Below, piece by piece: positions 22,571 through 29,380 of a stretch of 29,380 bases of DNA. Under the pieces are notes generated by a model. It was not told the DNA's origin. It made no database searches and saw only the letters and a list, made by a program, of their open reading frames with translations. Position numbers and translations under genes: made by a program. Origin of the DNA: an uncultured Alphaproteobacteria bacterium (GTDB lineage: Bacteria > Pseudomonadota > Alphaproteobacteria > CALKHQ01); the NCBI GenBank assembly GCA_937988735.1, contig CALKHQ010000238.1, forward strand, positions 1 to 29,380. Direction: 5' to 3'. Positions within the stretch are counted from its first letter, which is position 1; each line of letters begins with the position of its first letter.

Positions 22571-24097
22571 GTGACAGTGGCAGACGCGCTCGACCGCGCA
22601 CTGGACAGGGTCGCCGGCATTCTGGCGCGGCCGCTGCCGTTCCTCGCGATCATGGCGGCCTACTGGCTGCTGGTGGCGGTGCTGACCGCGACGGTGTTCG
22701 TCGGCGCCAGCATCGATACCACCGAGCAGATGATGTTCGCCCAGGTCTGGGACATCACCTACGACGACGCCAACCCGCCGCTGTTCACCTGGCTGGTGAA
22801 GACGGCAGAGCTGGCGCTGGGCCCGGGCCACGCGCCGGTGCTGCTGGTCAAGTTCGCCTGCCTGTGGGCGATGCACGGCTTCCTGCACGCGCTGGCGCGC
22901 CAGCTGCAGCTGCCCCGGCATCTGGTCGTCCTCGTCGGCCTGTCGCCGCTGCTGCTCTACTACCTCGCCTGGGACGCGACCTACACCTACACCCACAGCC
23001 TGCTGCTGACCGCCTGCGCGGCGGCCGCGGCCTGGGCGACGGCGCGGGTGATCGCCCGGCCCGACCTCGCCCGCTACGCCGCGCTGGGCGCGGTACTCGC
23101 GGTCGGCCTGCTCGCCAAGTACAACTTCGGCGTCTTCGCCCTCGGCCTGGTGCTGGTGCTGGCCGTGCATCCCGCGCTGCACCGCCGCCGCAGCGGGCTC
23201 GTCACCGCGCTCCTCTGCGTGACGCCGGCGCTGGTGCTGATGGTCGTGGATGCGAACAGGCTGGCGTCGGCTGCGAGCGGGCGACTTGCGGTGGCGGAGG
23301 AGCTCGACCTCCTCACCGTCGCCGGCGCGCTCCTGCCCTCGACGCTGTCGGCGCTGGGACGGCTGCTGCTGCCGGTGCTGCCGCTCTACGCCCTCGTGTT
23401 CTGGCGCGCGCTGGCGACGAGGCCGCAGGCGCCGGTGCCCACGGTGGTGCCGGTGCTGGGCTGGGCGCTGCTGGCGAGCGGCATGGTGATGCTTGCCGGG
23501 CTCCTCGCCGCCCACGCCACCGCCGTGCGCACGCCGTACGTGTTCATGTTCGTGCTGATCCCGGTGCTGCTGCTGATCCGGCTCGCCGGCTACCCGCGGC
23601 TGGAGCGGGCGGCGCGGCTGTTCATGGTGGTGCCGCTCGCAGTCATGCTGTTCGTCCCGCCGGGTCTGGCGGTGAAGGCCGCGGTCGAGGGTGCGAGCTG
23701 CCGGCGCTGTTTCCTCGCCTTCGACTATGACGCGCTCGCGGCCGGCCTGCGGGAAGCGGGCTTCACCGAGGGCACCATCGTCGGCCGACTCGACGACCAG
23801 GGCCGCGTCGGGGGCCTGCGCCCGCATTTCCCCGAGAGCCGCCTGATCTCCCTTCGCTACCCGCACTTCGTCCCGCCGGAGCGGCCGGACGCCGGCGGCC
23901 AGTGCGCGCTGGTGTGGTACACGCCGGCCAACGCGGGCGATCCGGAGGCGGCGATCCGCGGCTTCGCCGCCAGCGCGCTCGGCAGCCCGCCGCCGGGGAC
24001 GCCGCCGCAGACCATCGTGCTGCCGCTCGACGGCGGGTCGCGGACCATCGCCGTCAGCGCCCTCGTCTGGACCGCAGCGGAAGGAACCTGCCGCTGA
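22571..24097 (+). CDS. Membrane glycosyltransferase of the GT39/ArnT-like (GT-C) type
   Basis: A 508-residue protein with about ten membrane helices and a soluble C-terminal periplasmic part from about residue 380. After helix 1 the first periplasmic loop reads SIDTTEQMMFAQVWD and then DDANPPLFTWLVK, the layout of bacterial GT39-like enzymes that move a lipid-linked sugar onto LPS or glycan; the usual acidic DE position has the variant TTEQ. GTG 22571 is the first usable start after the GT9 stop, with GTG 22577 as an alternative; no clear Shine-Dalgarno, so translation may be coupled. With the GT9 it suggests a two-step surface-glycan modification (inference). Confidence 0.85.
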   Translation: MTVADALDRALDRVAGILARPLPFLAIMAAYWLLVAVLTATVFVGASIDTTEQMMFAQVWDITYDDANPPLFTWLVKTAELALGPGHAPVLLVKFACLWAMHGFLHALARQLQLPRHLVVLVGLSPLLLYYLAWDATYTYTHSLLLTACAAAAAWATARVIARPDLARYAALGAVLAVGLLAKYNFGVFALGLVLVLAVHPALHRRRSGLVTALLCVTPALVLMVVDANRLASAASGRLAVAEELDLLTVAGALLPSTLSALGRLLLPVLPLYALVFWRALATRPQAPVPTVVPVLGWALLASGMVMLAGLLAAHATAVRTPYVFMFVLIPVLLLIRLAGYPRLERAARLFMVVPLAVMLFVPPGLAVKAAVEGASCRRCFLAFDYDALAAGLREAGFTEGTIVGRLDDQGRVGGLRPHFPESRLISLRYPHFVPPERPDAGGQCALVWYTPANAGDPEAAIRGFAASALGSPPPGTPPQTIVLPLDGGSRTIAVSALVWTAAEGTCR

Positions 24098-24221
24098 TGG
24101 CGGGCGGCATCGCCGCCCTCCATAGTGCGTGCCGCTGAAGCGACGCGGGGCGGCCGCAACACCGCCACGATCATCCCGCACATCGTCAGGCGCCCCCACT
24201 CCAGAAGGGAATCCAGCACCC

Positions 24222-24809
24222 ATGCGTTTCGTGATTGCCACCACCCTCGCCGTGTCGCTCGGCGCCGGCAGCGCGCTTGCCCAGAGCAGCGAGATCAGCC
24301 TCGGCTGGTATGAGGACAACTGGGAAGCGACGACCTTCCCGTCCGGCGACGGGGGCTGGAACTGCTCCGTCGACAGCCGTGCCGACAACTTCCCATCGTC
24401 GGACGGAGCCTGGGTGTTCGTGTTCCCCGAATACCTGCAGTTCTCGCCGAACTCCGGCCTGCCGATCGACGGCACCGGCACCGTCACCGTGGACAACTAT
24501 TCGCCGATTGAACTGCAGGTCTATGACGGCCAGGTCGGCTTCGTTTCCGAGGCGGACGACCTGCAGCTGCTGCGGGAGCTCGCCTTCGGCGAAGTCATGA
24601 CGATCGCGGTGTGGCCGCAGAGCCGGCCGAACGCCGTCGTCGAGTACGTCTACTCGCTGAACGGCTTCCGCGAGGGCTACCTGCGGATCGCGGCCGAGTG
24701 CCGCTTCGACCCCTCGCCGGTGGTCGATGTCCCCCCCGCGTTGCCCGGCGGGCAGGCGCAGCCGGAATCGTCGGGCGGCAGCTCGCTGTTCGGCCGGAAC
24801 AAGAACTAG
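24222..24809 (+). CDS. Exported protein of unknown function, weakly IalB-like
   Basis: A 195-residue protein with a clear signal peptide (MRFVIATTLAVSLGAGSALAQ, cleavage near residue 20). The mature part has a W-x-C region (GGWNCSVDS), a beta-rich middle and YSLNGFREGYLRIAAECRF, with two Cys that may pair; the tail is Gly/Ser/Pro-rich. The order of short strands and the 'SLNGF' turn resemble invasion-associated locus B domains, but the match is weak. AAGGGA is about 11 bases before the ATG. Its stop overlaps the stop of the convergent gene within the palindrome CTAG. Confidence 0.75.
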   Translation: MRFVIATTLAVSLGAGSALAQSSEISLGWYEDNWEATTFPSGDGGWNCSVDSRADNFPSSDGAWVFVFPEYLQFSPNSGLPIDGTGTVTVDNYSPIELQVYDGQVGFVSEADDLQLLRELAFGEVMTIAVWPQSRPNAVVEYVYSLNGFREGYLRIAAECRFDPSPVVDVPPALPGGQAQPESSGGSSLFGRNKN

Positions 24810-25813
24810 GACGCAGCGGCGGCGAGCCGCATGTCCACGATGACAGGCGCGTGGTCGGATCCCGTGTCGGGGCCGACCACGACCGCATCGACCGCGAATT
24901 CCGGCGAGACGAGGACGTGGTCGATTGGAATGCCGAACGCCCCCAGCGCCGCCGGCCAGGTCGCGATGTAGCCGAAGCCGTCGGCGGCATCCCGCAGCCC
25001 GGTCGTGGCCAGCAGGTCCTGGAAGGTGGGCGAGAAGGCGGTGGTGTTGAAGTCGCCGAGGACGACGATCGGCGTGTCCGCCTCGCGCACCGCCACGGCG
25101 AGATTCTCCAGATAGCGCCGGTACACCGGCACGTGATGCGGCCGGAGCTGGTGGGGCGGATGGACCGCGATCACCGTCAGCACCGTTCCCTCGACGTCGA
25201 TCGTCAGCACCGGGAACTGCAGCCGCATGCCGCCGCCGCTCCGCATCTCGTGCGCTAGGATCGGGTAGCGGCTGATCAGCGTCACCGACCGCCCGAGCTG
25301 CCACGCCAGCGGCGCCTGGTAGGGATAGGCCGCGTGCACCGCCGCCGGCGCATCCGGCCACCACGGCGTCGTCTCCTGCAGGGCCACGATGTCCGGGCGG
25401 TACTGGTCCAGCACGGCGATCACCCGCTCCGGCGTCGGGTTCGACCACTGCATGTTGACGGTGGCGAGCCGGAGGGTGACGGCATCCTCGTCGACCGGCG
25501 CCGCCGCCACCGGCGCCAGGAACAGCGGCAGCAGCCACACCGCGTGCACCGCGCCGCAGATCGCCGAGACGACGGCCGCGACGTAGCGCCGCATCAGCAG
25601 CGCCCACAGCACCAGCACCGCCGCTGCCAGCACGTAGTGGAGCCGGAAGTGGGTCGCGAGCTCGAACACCCACCACAGCCGCGCGAGCAGGCACAACGCC
25701 GTCGCTCCGGTGAGTCCGAGCACGCCGAGCCACAGCAGGTTGCGGGCCAGCCGTCCGCCTGCCGCGGGCTCGTCCGCAAGGACTCCAACCGGTGCTTCGG
25801 CGCGGACCGTCAT
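24806..25813 (-). CDS. Membrane-anchored endonuclease/exonuclease/phosphatase (EEP) family protein
   Basis: A 335-residue protein: about three N-terminal membrane helices (residues 25-110), then an EEP catalytic domain. Catalytic marks are ATVNMQW, IVALQETTP (Glu for the metal), IVVLGDFNTT and GSDHAPVIV (Asp-His pair). The domain should face the periplasm. EEP enzymes cleave phosphodiesters or phosphoesters, from nucleic acids to lipids; the membrane-anchored periplasmic versions have no firmly known substrate. ATG 25813 has AGGGAAGA upstream; the frame continues far upstream only as the antisense of the LacI-type gene. Confidence 0.9.
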   Translation of the reverse strand: MTVRAEAPVGVLADEPAAGGRLARNLLWLGVLGLTGATALCLLARLWWVFELATHFRLHYVLAAAVLVLWALLMRRYVAAVVSAICGAVHAVWLLPLFLAPVAAAPVDEDAVTLRLATVNMQWSNPTPERVIAVLDQYRPDIVALQETTPWWPDAPAAVHAAYPYQAPLAWQLGRSVTLISRYPILAHEMRSGGGMRLQFPVLTIDVEGTVLTVIAVHPPHQLRPHHVPVYRRYLENLAVAVREADTPIVVLGDFNTTAFSPTFQDLLATTGLRDAADGFGYIATWPAALGAFGIPIDHVLVSPEFAVDAVVVGPDTGSDHAPVIVDMRLAAAAS

Positions 25814-25929
25814 CGCGTCTTCCCTGGAGGTGGCATGGGTGCGGGACAAGCCCGCATGCGCCAGACTTGCGAACAATCGGGCGAAGATATGGCGTCGGCG
25901 GACCGCCGGCGCCAGCACATCCGGGGGGA

Positions 25930-26937
25930 TCAGACGGAGCCGCGGACGACCAGCGGACAGGTGACCCTGATCCCCTCCGGCGCCAGCGGCCGGTCCCGCC
26001 GCGCCATCAGCAGCGCCGCCGCCTGCTGCCCGATGGCGCGGTGCGGCAGGGCGAGCGTGGTGAGCGGCGGGTCGAGGCGGGCGGCGAACTCCTGGTCGCC
26101 GTAGCCGACGACGGCGATGTCGTCCGGCACCGACAGGCCGCGGCGGGCAAGCTCCTGATAGGCGCCGAGGGCGACCCAGTCGCTGGCGCAGAGCAGCGCG
26201 GTCGGCGGCTTTGGCAGGTCGAGCAGCCGGGACGCGCCAACGCGGCCGCCCTGCGGCGTGCAGCTTACCAGCACCTGCATCTCCGGGCTGGTTGGCAGGC
26301 CGGCCTCGCGCATGGCGGCGAGACAGCCTTCGCAGCGGCGGATGCGCGATTCGCGGTCCATCGGGCCGCAGATGAGGCCGATCCGCCGGTGGCCCGCCGC
26401 GATCAGGTGCGACACGGCCGCATGGCCGCCGGCGAACTCGTCGGGGATCACGGCGGGAAAGCGGCCGTCGGGATCGTAGCAGTTGACCAGCGCCGTCGGC
26501 GTCTCGTCGAGCACGGCCGGCGGGCGCCACGGCCGGAGAATCGCCGAGCCGATCAGCATTCCCTCGACCTGGCGGCTGAGCAGCTCCTCGATCGCGCCCC
26601 GCTCCCGCGTCTCGTCGGCCTCGGTATCCACCACCAGCAGCATCCGGCCCTGGGCCCAGGTGACCGACTGGGCGCCGAGCATGTACTCGCCCCCGCCGGC
26701 CATCCCGTCGGAAAGGAAGCCGATGAGGCCGGAGCGCCGCGTGCTGAGCGAACGCGCGGCATGGTTGGGCCGGTAGCCGAGCTCCTCGACCGCCTGCCAG
26801 ACGCGCTGGCGCGTCGCCTCGGAGATGGCGGCTCCCGGCTTGTCGTTGATGACAAAGGAAACAGTCGTCTGCGAGACGCCCGCACGATCCGCCACGGCGC
26901 GGATCGTCGGGCGCCGAGGGCCCTTCGGCGCCTGCAT
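25930..26937 (-). CDS. LacI-family transcriptional regulator
   Basis: A 335-residue regulator. The N-terminal helix-turn-helix is TIRAVADRAGVSQTTVSFVIN with the hinge region ELGYRPNHAARSLSTRRSG, followed by a sugar-binding-protein-like effector domain (GHRRIGLICGP, ALLCASDWVALGAYQ, DDIAVVGYGDQEFAARLDPPLTT). ATG 26937 has AAGGA upstream; a GTG at 26961 would add eight residues. It follows the PhyH-type gene on the same strand by 118 nt. LacI regulators usually control sugar or polyol genes; no such operon is beside it, so the target may lie elsewhere or be the PhyH-type gene itself. Confidence 0.93.
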   Translation of the reverse strand: MQAPKGPRRPTIRAVADRAGVSQTTVSFVINDKPGAAISEATRQRVWQAVEELGYRPNHAARSLSTRRSGLIGFLSDGMAGGGEYMLGAQSVTWAQGRMLLVVDTEADETRERGAIEELLSRQVEGMLIGSAILRPWRPPAVLDETPTALVNCYDPDGRFPAVIPDEFAGGHAAVSHLIAAGHRRIGLICGPMDRESRIRRCEGCLAAMREAGLPTSPEMQVLVSCTPQGGRVGASRLLDLPKPPTALLCASDWVALGAYQELARRGLSVPDDIAVVGYGDQEFAARLDPPLTTLALPHRAIGQQAAALLMARRDRPLAPEGIRVTCPLVVRGSV

Positions 26938-27055
26938 CACGTCCTTCACCACCCCCCGCACGCGGGCCCGCGCATCACGCTGCCCGCCGCCCCGGCACTC
27001 CCTGACGGCTGCGAACGATAGTGCGTCTCAAACGGAAATCACACTCTTTTTGTTG

Positions 27056-27883
27056 TTAAAGCCAATTTCCGAGGAAGGACGACCGCGGACGGTCAAGCGA
27101 CCAGAGGATGGGGAAGAACGCCTCGTCCATCGCGTCGCTGCCGGGGCGCCGGTATCGGCCGTAGACGTGGTACATCCCGCCCCGCCGCGCCGGATGGAAG
27201 GCGGCGCTGTCCGGCACGCAGTGCGCCACCACCGAGCGTCGGGGCCGGTCGGCCCGATTCGGGCCCGAGCCGTGCCAAAGCCAGCCGTGATGGATCACCG
27301 CCGAACCGGGCTTCACCGCGATCGGCACGATCTCCACCGGAGCGTCCCCGGCCGCGGCGCGCAGGGCCTCGAGGTAGTCGGCAGGATTGTGGAACTGGTC
27401 CGGCATCGGCCCCGGCCCCCACAGATGGGAACCGCGCACGTACTCGACCGTCCCGCCCTCGGCCGTGGTCTCGTCGAGCGCGATCCAGCACGAGACCATT
27501 TCCTGCGGCTCGACCCAGTCGATGTAGGCGTTGTCCTGATGGTGCGCCAGCGGCCCGGCGCCGGGCGGCTTCCAGATCACGTTGTCCTGCAGCAGGCGCG
27601 CGCCTCGCCAGCCGGCGATCCGGGCGACCACCTCGCCCACCTCTTCTGCCAGCACGATGGCGCCGATCGCCGGATCGGCGCGCCAGCCGTTGCAGATCTG
27701 GCGGGTGACGCCGTCGGGATCGCGTCCCTGCCGCCAGTTCCATTCGTCGGGCATCACGCCCGTCGGAAAATCGCCCGCGAACAGCGGCTCGAACCGGTCG
27801 CGCGCCCGCGCGACCCGCTCCGGATCGATCAGATCCGGAATGACGACGAATCCGTCGGCAGCGAATCGTTCGGCTTCGGTCAT
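27056..27883 (-). CDS. Phytanoyl-CoA dioxygenase (PhyH) family, Fe(II)/2-oxoglutarate enzyme
   Basis: A 275-residue protein with the iron-binding facial triad: H115-x-D117 (AHHQDN) and a distal His near residue 204 (WLWHGSGPNRADRPRR), where the following Arg binds 2-oxoglutarate. The N-terminal FAADGFVVIPDLID is typical of the family. Members hydroxylate fatty-acyl-CoA, ectoine, secondary metabolites or phosphonates; I cannot tell which applies. ATG 27883 gives the conserved start; GGAGG lies upstream. The frame stays open for 31 residues upstream but that part overlaps the terminator hairpin of the LdtR-like gene. Confidence 0.9.
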   Translation of the reverse strand: MTEAERFAADGFVVIPDLIDPERVARARDRFEPLFAGDFPTGVMPDEWNWRQGRDPDGVTRQICNGWRADPAIGAIVLAEEVGEVVARIAGWRGARLLQDNVIWKPPGAGPLAHHQDNAYIDWVEPQEMVSCWIALDETTAEGGTVEYVRGSHLWGPGPMPDQFHNPADYLEALRAAAGDAPVEIVPIAVKPGSAVIHHGWLWHGSGPNRADRPRRSVVAHCVPDSAAFHPARRGGMYHVYGRYRRPGSDAMDEAFFPILWSLDRPRSSFLGNWL

Positions 27884-27938
27884 GCTCCCTGCCCCCTCCA
27901 CCGGCGGCACAGTGAGCAAAATGAAGGCCAGCGTCAAA

Positions 27939-27982
27939 GCCGTCGTGGCCGCTCGCCGCAGTGCGGGAGCGGCCACGACGGC
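27939..27982 (-). terminator. Strong terminator after the LdtR-like gene
   Basis: A perfect 16-bp stem (27939-27954 with 27967-27982); the 12-base interior adds four more pairs (CCGC/GCGG). On the minus strand it begins 26 bases after the LdtR-like stop and is followed by TTTGACG. Confidence 0.8.
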
Positions 27983-28007
27983 CGGGAGCGAAGCGGGGAA
28001 ACGGTGG

Positions 28008-28484
28008 TCAGGCGGCGGCGACGCGCGGCGCGCGCATGGCGAAGTCCGCCATGTTGGTCCAGAACCGCTCGAGCCGCCGGAGGCTCACGTTCACCTCGCT
28101 CAGCGCCTCGATGGAAATGTTGTGGTCGCCCAGCGCCTTGACGTGCTTCTCGAACACCTCGGTGAGCGAGTCGCGCAGGGCCAGACCCTTCTCCGACAGC
28201 CGCACGCGCACGGAACGGCGGTCGTGGGTGGAGCGCTCCTGCAGCAGGTAGCCGTTCTCCACCATCTTCTTCACGTTGTAGGAGACGTTGGACCCGAGGT
28301 AGTAGCCGCGGAGCGTGAGCTCGCCCACGGTCAGGTCATCGTCGCCCACGTTGTAAAGAATCAGAGCCTGGACGTTGTTGATGTCCTCAACGGAGCGGCG
28401 GTCCAGCTCGACCTTCACCACGTCCAGGAAGTGCCGGTGCAGCCGCTCGATGAGCAGGACCGTCTCGAAATAGGTAGCCGTCAT
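28008..28484 (-). CDS. ldtR: MarR-family regulator, LdtR-like
   Basis: A 158-residue winged-helix regulator. The segment DINNVQALILYNVG, then GELTLRGYYLGSNVSYNVKKMVENGYL and the wing STHDRRSVRVRLSEKG, is the conserved core I associate with the alphaproteobacterial LdtR group, studied as a controller of an L,D-transpeptidase and osmotic-stress response in Liberibacter and rhizobia. No transpeptidase gene is in view, so the target is distant or different. GGAGGGCGAC precedes ATG 28484. A 67-nt gap separates it from the stop of the dehydrogenase gene upstream on the same strand. The terminator at 27939-27982 isolates it from the PhyH-type gene. Confidence 0.85.
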   Translation of the reverse strand: MTATYFETVLLIERLHRHFLDVVKVELDRRSVEDINNVQALILYNVGDDDLTVGELTLRGYYLGSNVSYNVKKMVENGYLLQERSTHDRRSVRVRLSEKGLALRDSLTEVFEKHVKALGDHNISIEALSEVNVSLRRLERFWTNMADFAMRAPRVAAA

Positions 28485-28551
28485 GTCGCCCTCCAGGCTC
28501 GCTCCACATGAGGCGGAGCATGGAGGAGAATGCCGAACAAACTGTTAAAGG

Positions 28552-29380
28552 TTAGCGCGGCTGTCGTTGATCTTTACCATAATCCTTCAGCCATTCGACG
28601 ATGCCGGAGAAGTCGCGCTCCGCGCCGCCCGCCGCGCACCAGGCGGCATAGAGCGCCTCCGCCCCGGCTCCCAGCGGTGTCGCGACGCCCGCCGCGGCGG
28701 CCGCATCCTGCGCGAGCCGCAGGTCCTTCAGCATCATCGCCGCGGCGAATCCGGCTTTGTAGCCCGTGTTCGCCGGCGTGGACGGCAGCGGGCCCGGCAC
28801 CGGGCAGTAGCGCGTCAGCGACCAGCACTGGCCCGAGGACTGGCTCGCGATCTCGAACAGCTTGTCTGCGGCGAGCCCCAGGCGCTCGGCGAGCAGGAAC
28901 GCCTCGCAGACCGAGATCATCTGGATGCCGAGCATCATGTTGTTGCAGATCTTGGCCGCCTGCCCGGTGCCGGCGGCGCCGGCATGGACGATGGTGCGCC
29001 CCATCGCCTCCAGGACCGGCCGCGCCCGCTCGAACGCCGCCGCTTCGCCGCCGACCATGAAGGTGAGCGTGCCGGCCGCCGCCCCGGCGACGCCGCCGGA
29101 CACGGGCGCATCGACCATGGCGAGGCCGCGCTCCGCCGCCGCGCCGTGCACCGCGCGGGCCGTCGCCACGTCGATGGTCGAGCTGTCGATCAGCAGCGCG
29201 CCGGCCGGTGCGCCGTCCAGCACCCCGCCCGGGTCGAGATAGACGGAACGGACGATGCCGCCGTCCGGCAGCATGGTGATCACGGCCTCGGCCCCCGCGA
29301 GCGCGTCCCGCGTGCCGGAGGCAAGGGCGATGCCGGCCGCCACGGCCTCACCGCGCGCAGCTTCGCTCACGTCCCAGCCG
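28552..29380 (-). CDS. mmsB: 3-hydroxyisobutyrate dehydrogenase family protein (N-terminus cut by window edge)
   Basis: The frame is open to the window edge; about 275 residues are seen of roughly 295, and the GxGxxG NAD-binding start lies just outside. The substrate-binding signature DAPVSGGVAGAAAGTL and the catalytic Lys in GQAAKICNNMMLG are intact, as is YKAGFAAAMMLKDLRLA near the C-terminus. 3-hydroxyisobutyrate dehydrogenase oxidises 3-hydroxyisobutyrate to methylmalonate semialdehyde in valine breakdown; related beta-hydroxyacid dehydrogenases act on glycerate semialdehyde and similar, so the name is probable rather than certain. Other valine genes, if present, would lie beyond the right edge. 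Confidence 0.85.
   Translation of the reverse strand, partial: GWDVSEAARGEAVAAGIALASGTRDALAGAEAVITMLPDGGIVRSVYLDPGGVLDGAPAGALLIDSSTIDVATARAVHGAAAERGLAMVDAPVSGGVAGAAAGTLTFMVGGEAAAFERARPVLEAMGRTIVHAGAAGTGQAAKICNNMMLGIQMISVCEAFLLAERLGLAADKLFEIASQSSGQCWSLTRYCPVPGPLPSTPANTGYKAGFAAAMMLKDLRLAQDAAAAAGVATPLGAGAEALYAAWCAAGGAERDFSGIVEWLKDYGKDQRQPR

Noticed and set aside
25891..25913. GC-rich hairpin between the LacI stop and the EEP-family start
   Set aside because: A nine-pair stem that has a mismatch on the minus strand, where both genes lie, and no T tract; too weak to call a terminator.
25814..26530. N-terminal extension of the EEP-family gene reaching into the LacI gene
   Set aside because: The extra sequence lies over the LacI coding region in another frame, has no domain features, and ATG 25813 with a Shine-Dalgarno gives a normal membrane-anchored protein.
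21558..26937. Three genes here (GT9, EEP-family, LacI) are each exactly 1008 nt
   Set aside because: They share no sequence similarity or domain; the equal length is coincidence.

Overview
The window reads as chromosomal DNA of a very GC-rich alphaproteobacterium, most like the Rhodospirillales and relatives. The evidence is strong G/C preference at third codon positions, a 58-residue zf-CHCC protein, an LdtR-type MarR regulator, a phosphatidylethanolamine-methyltransferase-like protein, an infC gene that appears to start at ATA, and an alphaproteobacterial LexA box (GAAC-N7-GAAC). Genes are dense and mostly well spaced. I see no tRNA, rRNA, CRISPR array, insertion sequence or phage gene, so this looks like core chromosome with accessory metabolic cassettes.

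Region 1 (1-3065) carries oxidation enzymes. A GMC flavoprotein with a ferredoxin-like four-cysteine cluster, cut by the left edge, converges on a minus-strand pair: a PQQ-type sugar dehydrogenase and a small exported cytochrome c, overlapping by 11 nt. Region 2 (3342-8287) is an ABC importer (ATPase, two different permeases, an NMT1/THI5-like binding protein) followed by a nitrilase-superfamily amidohydrolase resembling N-carbamoyl-beta-alanine amidohydrolase. The likely theme is uptake and breakdown of a pyrimidine-related or N-carbamoyl compound. A sigma-54-like sequence lies just before the binding-protein gene.

Region 3 (8375-10332) has a proline-rich exported protein, two very small proteins and a SAM methyltransferase. 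Region 4 (10382-13265) is polA. It has a textbook SOS box in its upstream gap, and its 3'-5' exonuclease motifs are degenerate while the polymerase motifs are intact. Region 5 (13464-14796) has two convergent exported proteins of unknown function. Region 6 (15024-17653) is thrS-infC.

Region 7 (17654-21125) is an iron transport island. The only gene-free stretch over 300 nt (17654-18082) holds a terminator, two inverted copies of a 17-bp palindrome and a Fur-like site. It is followed by an FbpB-type permease and, convergently, an FbpA-type ferric-binding protein with two more Fur-like sites upstream. No ATPase gene accompanies them. Region 8 (21133-25813) has an EmrE-like exporter, a GT9 and a GT39-like glycosyltransferase, an exported unknown protein and a membrane-anchored EEP-family phosphohydrolase. 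Region 9 (25930-29380), all minus strand, has a LacI regulator, a phytanoyl-CoA-dioxygenase-like enzyme, the LdtR-like regulator and a 3-hydroxyisobutyrate dehydrogenase cut by the right edge.

No wholly new system is evident. The strongest leads are the SOS box plus exonuclease-degenerate polA, the split iron transporter with three matching Fur-like sites, the ATA start of infC, the palindromic repeat pair, and a non-optimal-codon patch inside the amidohydrolase.
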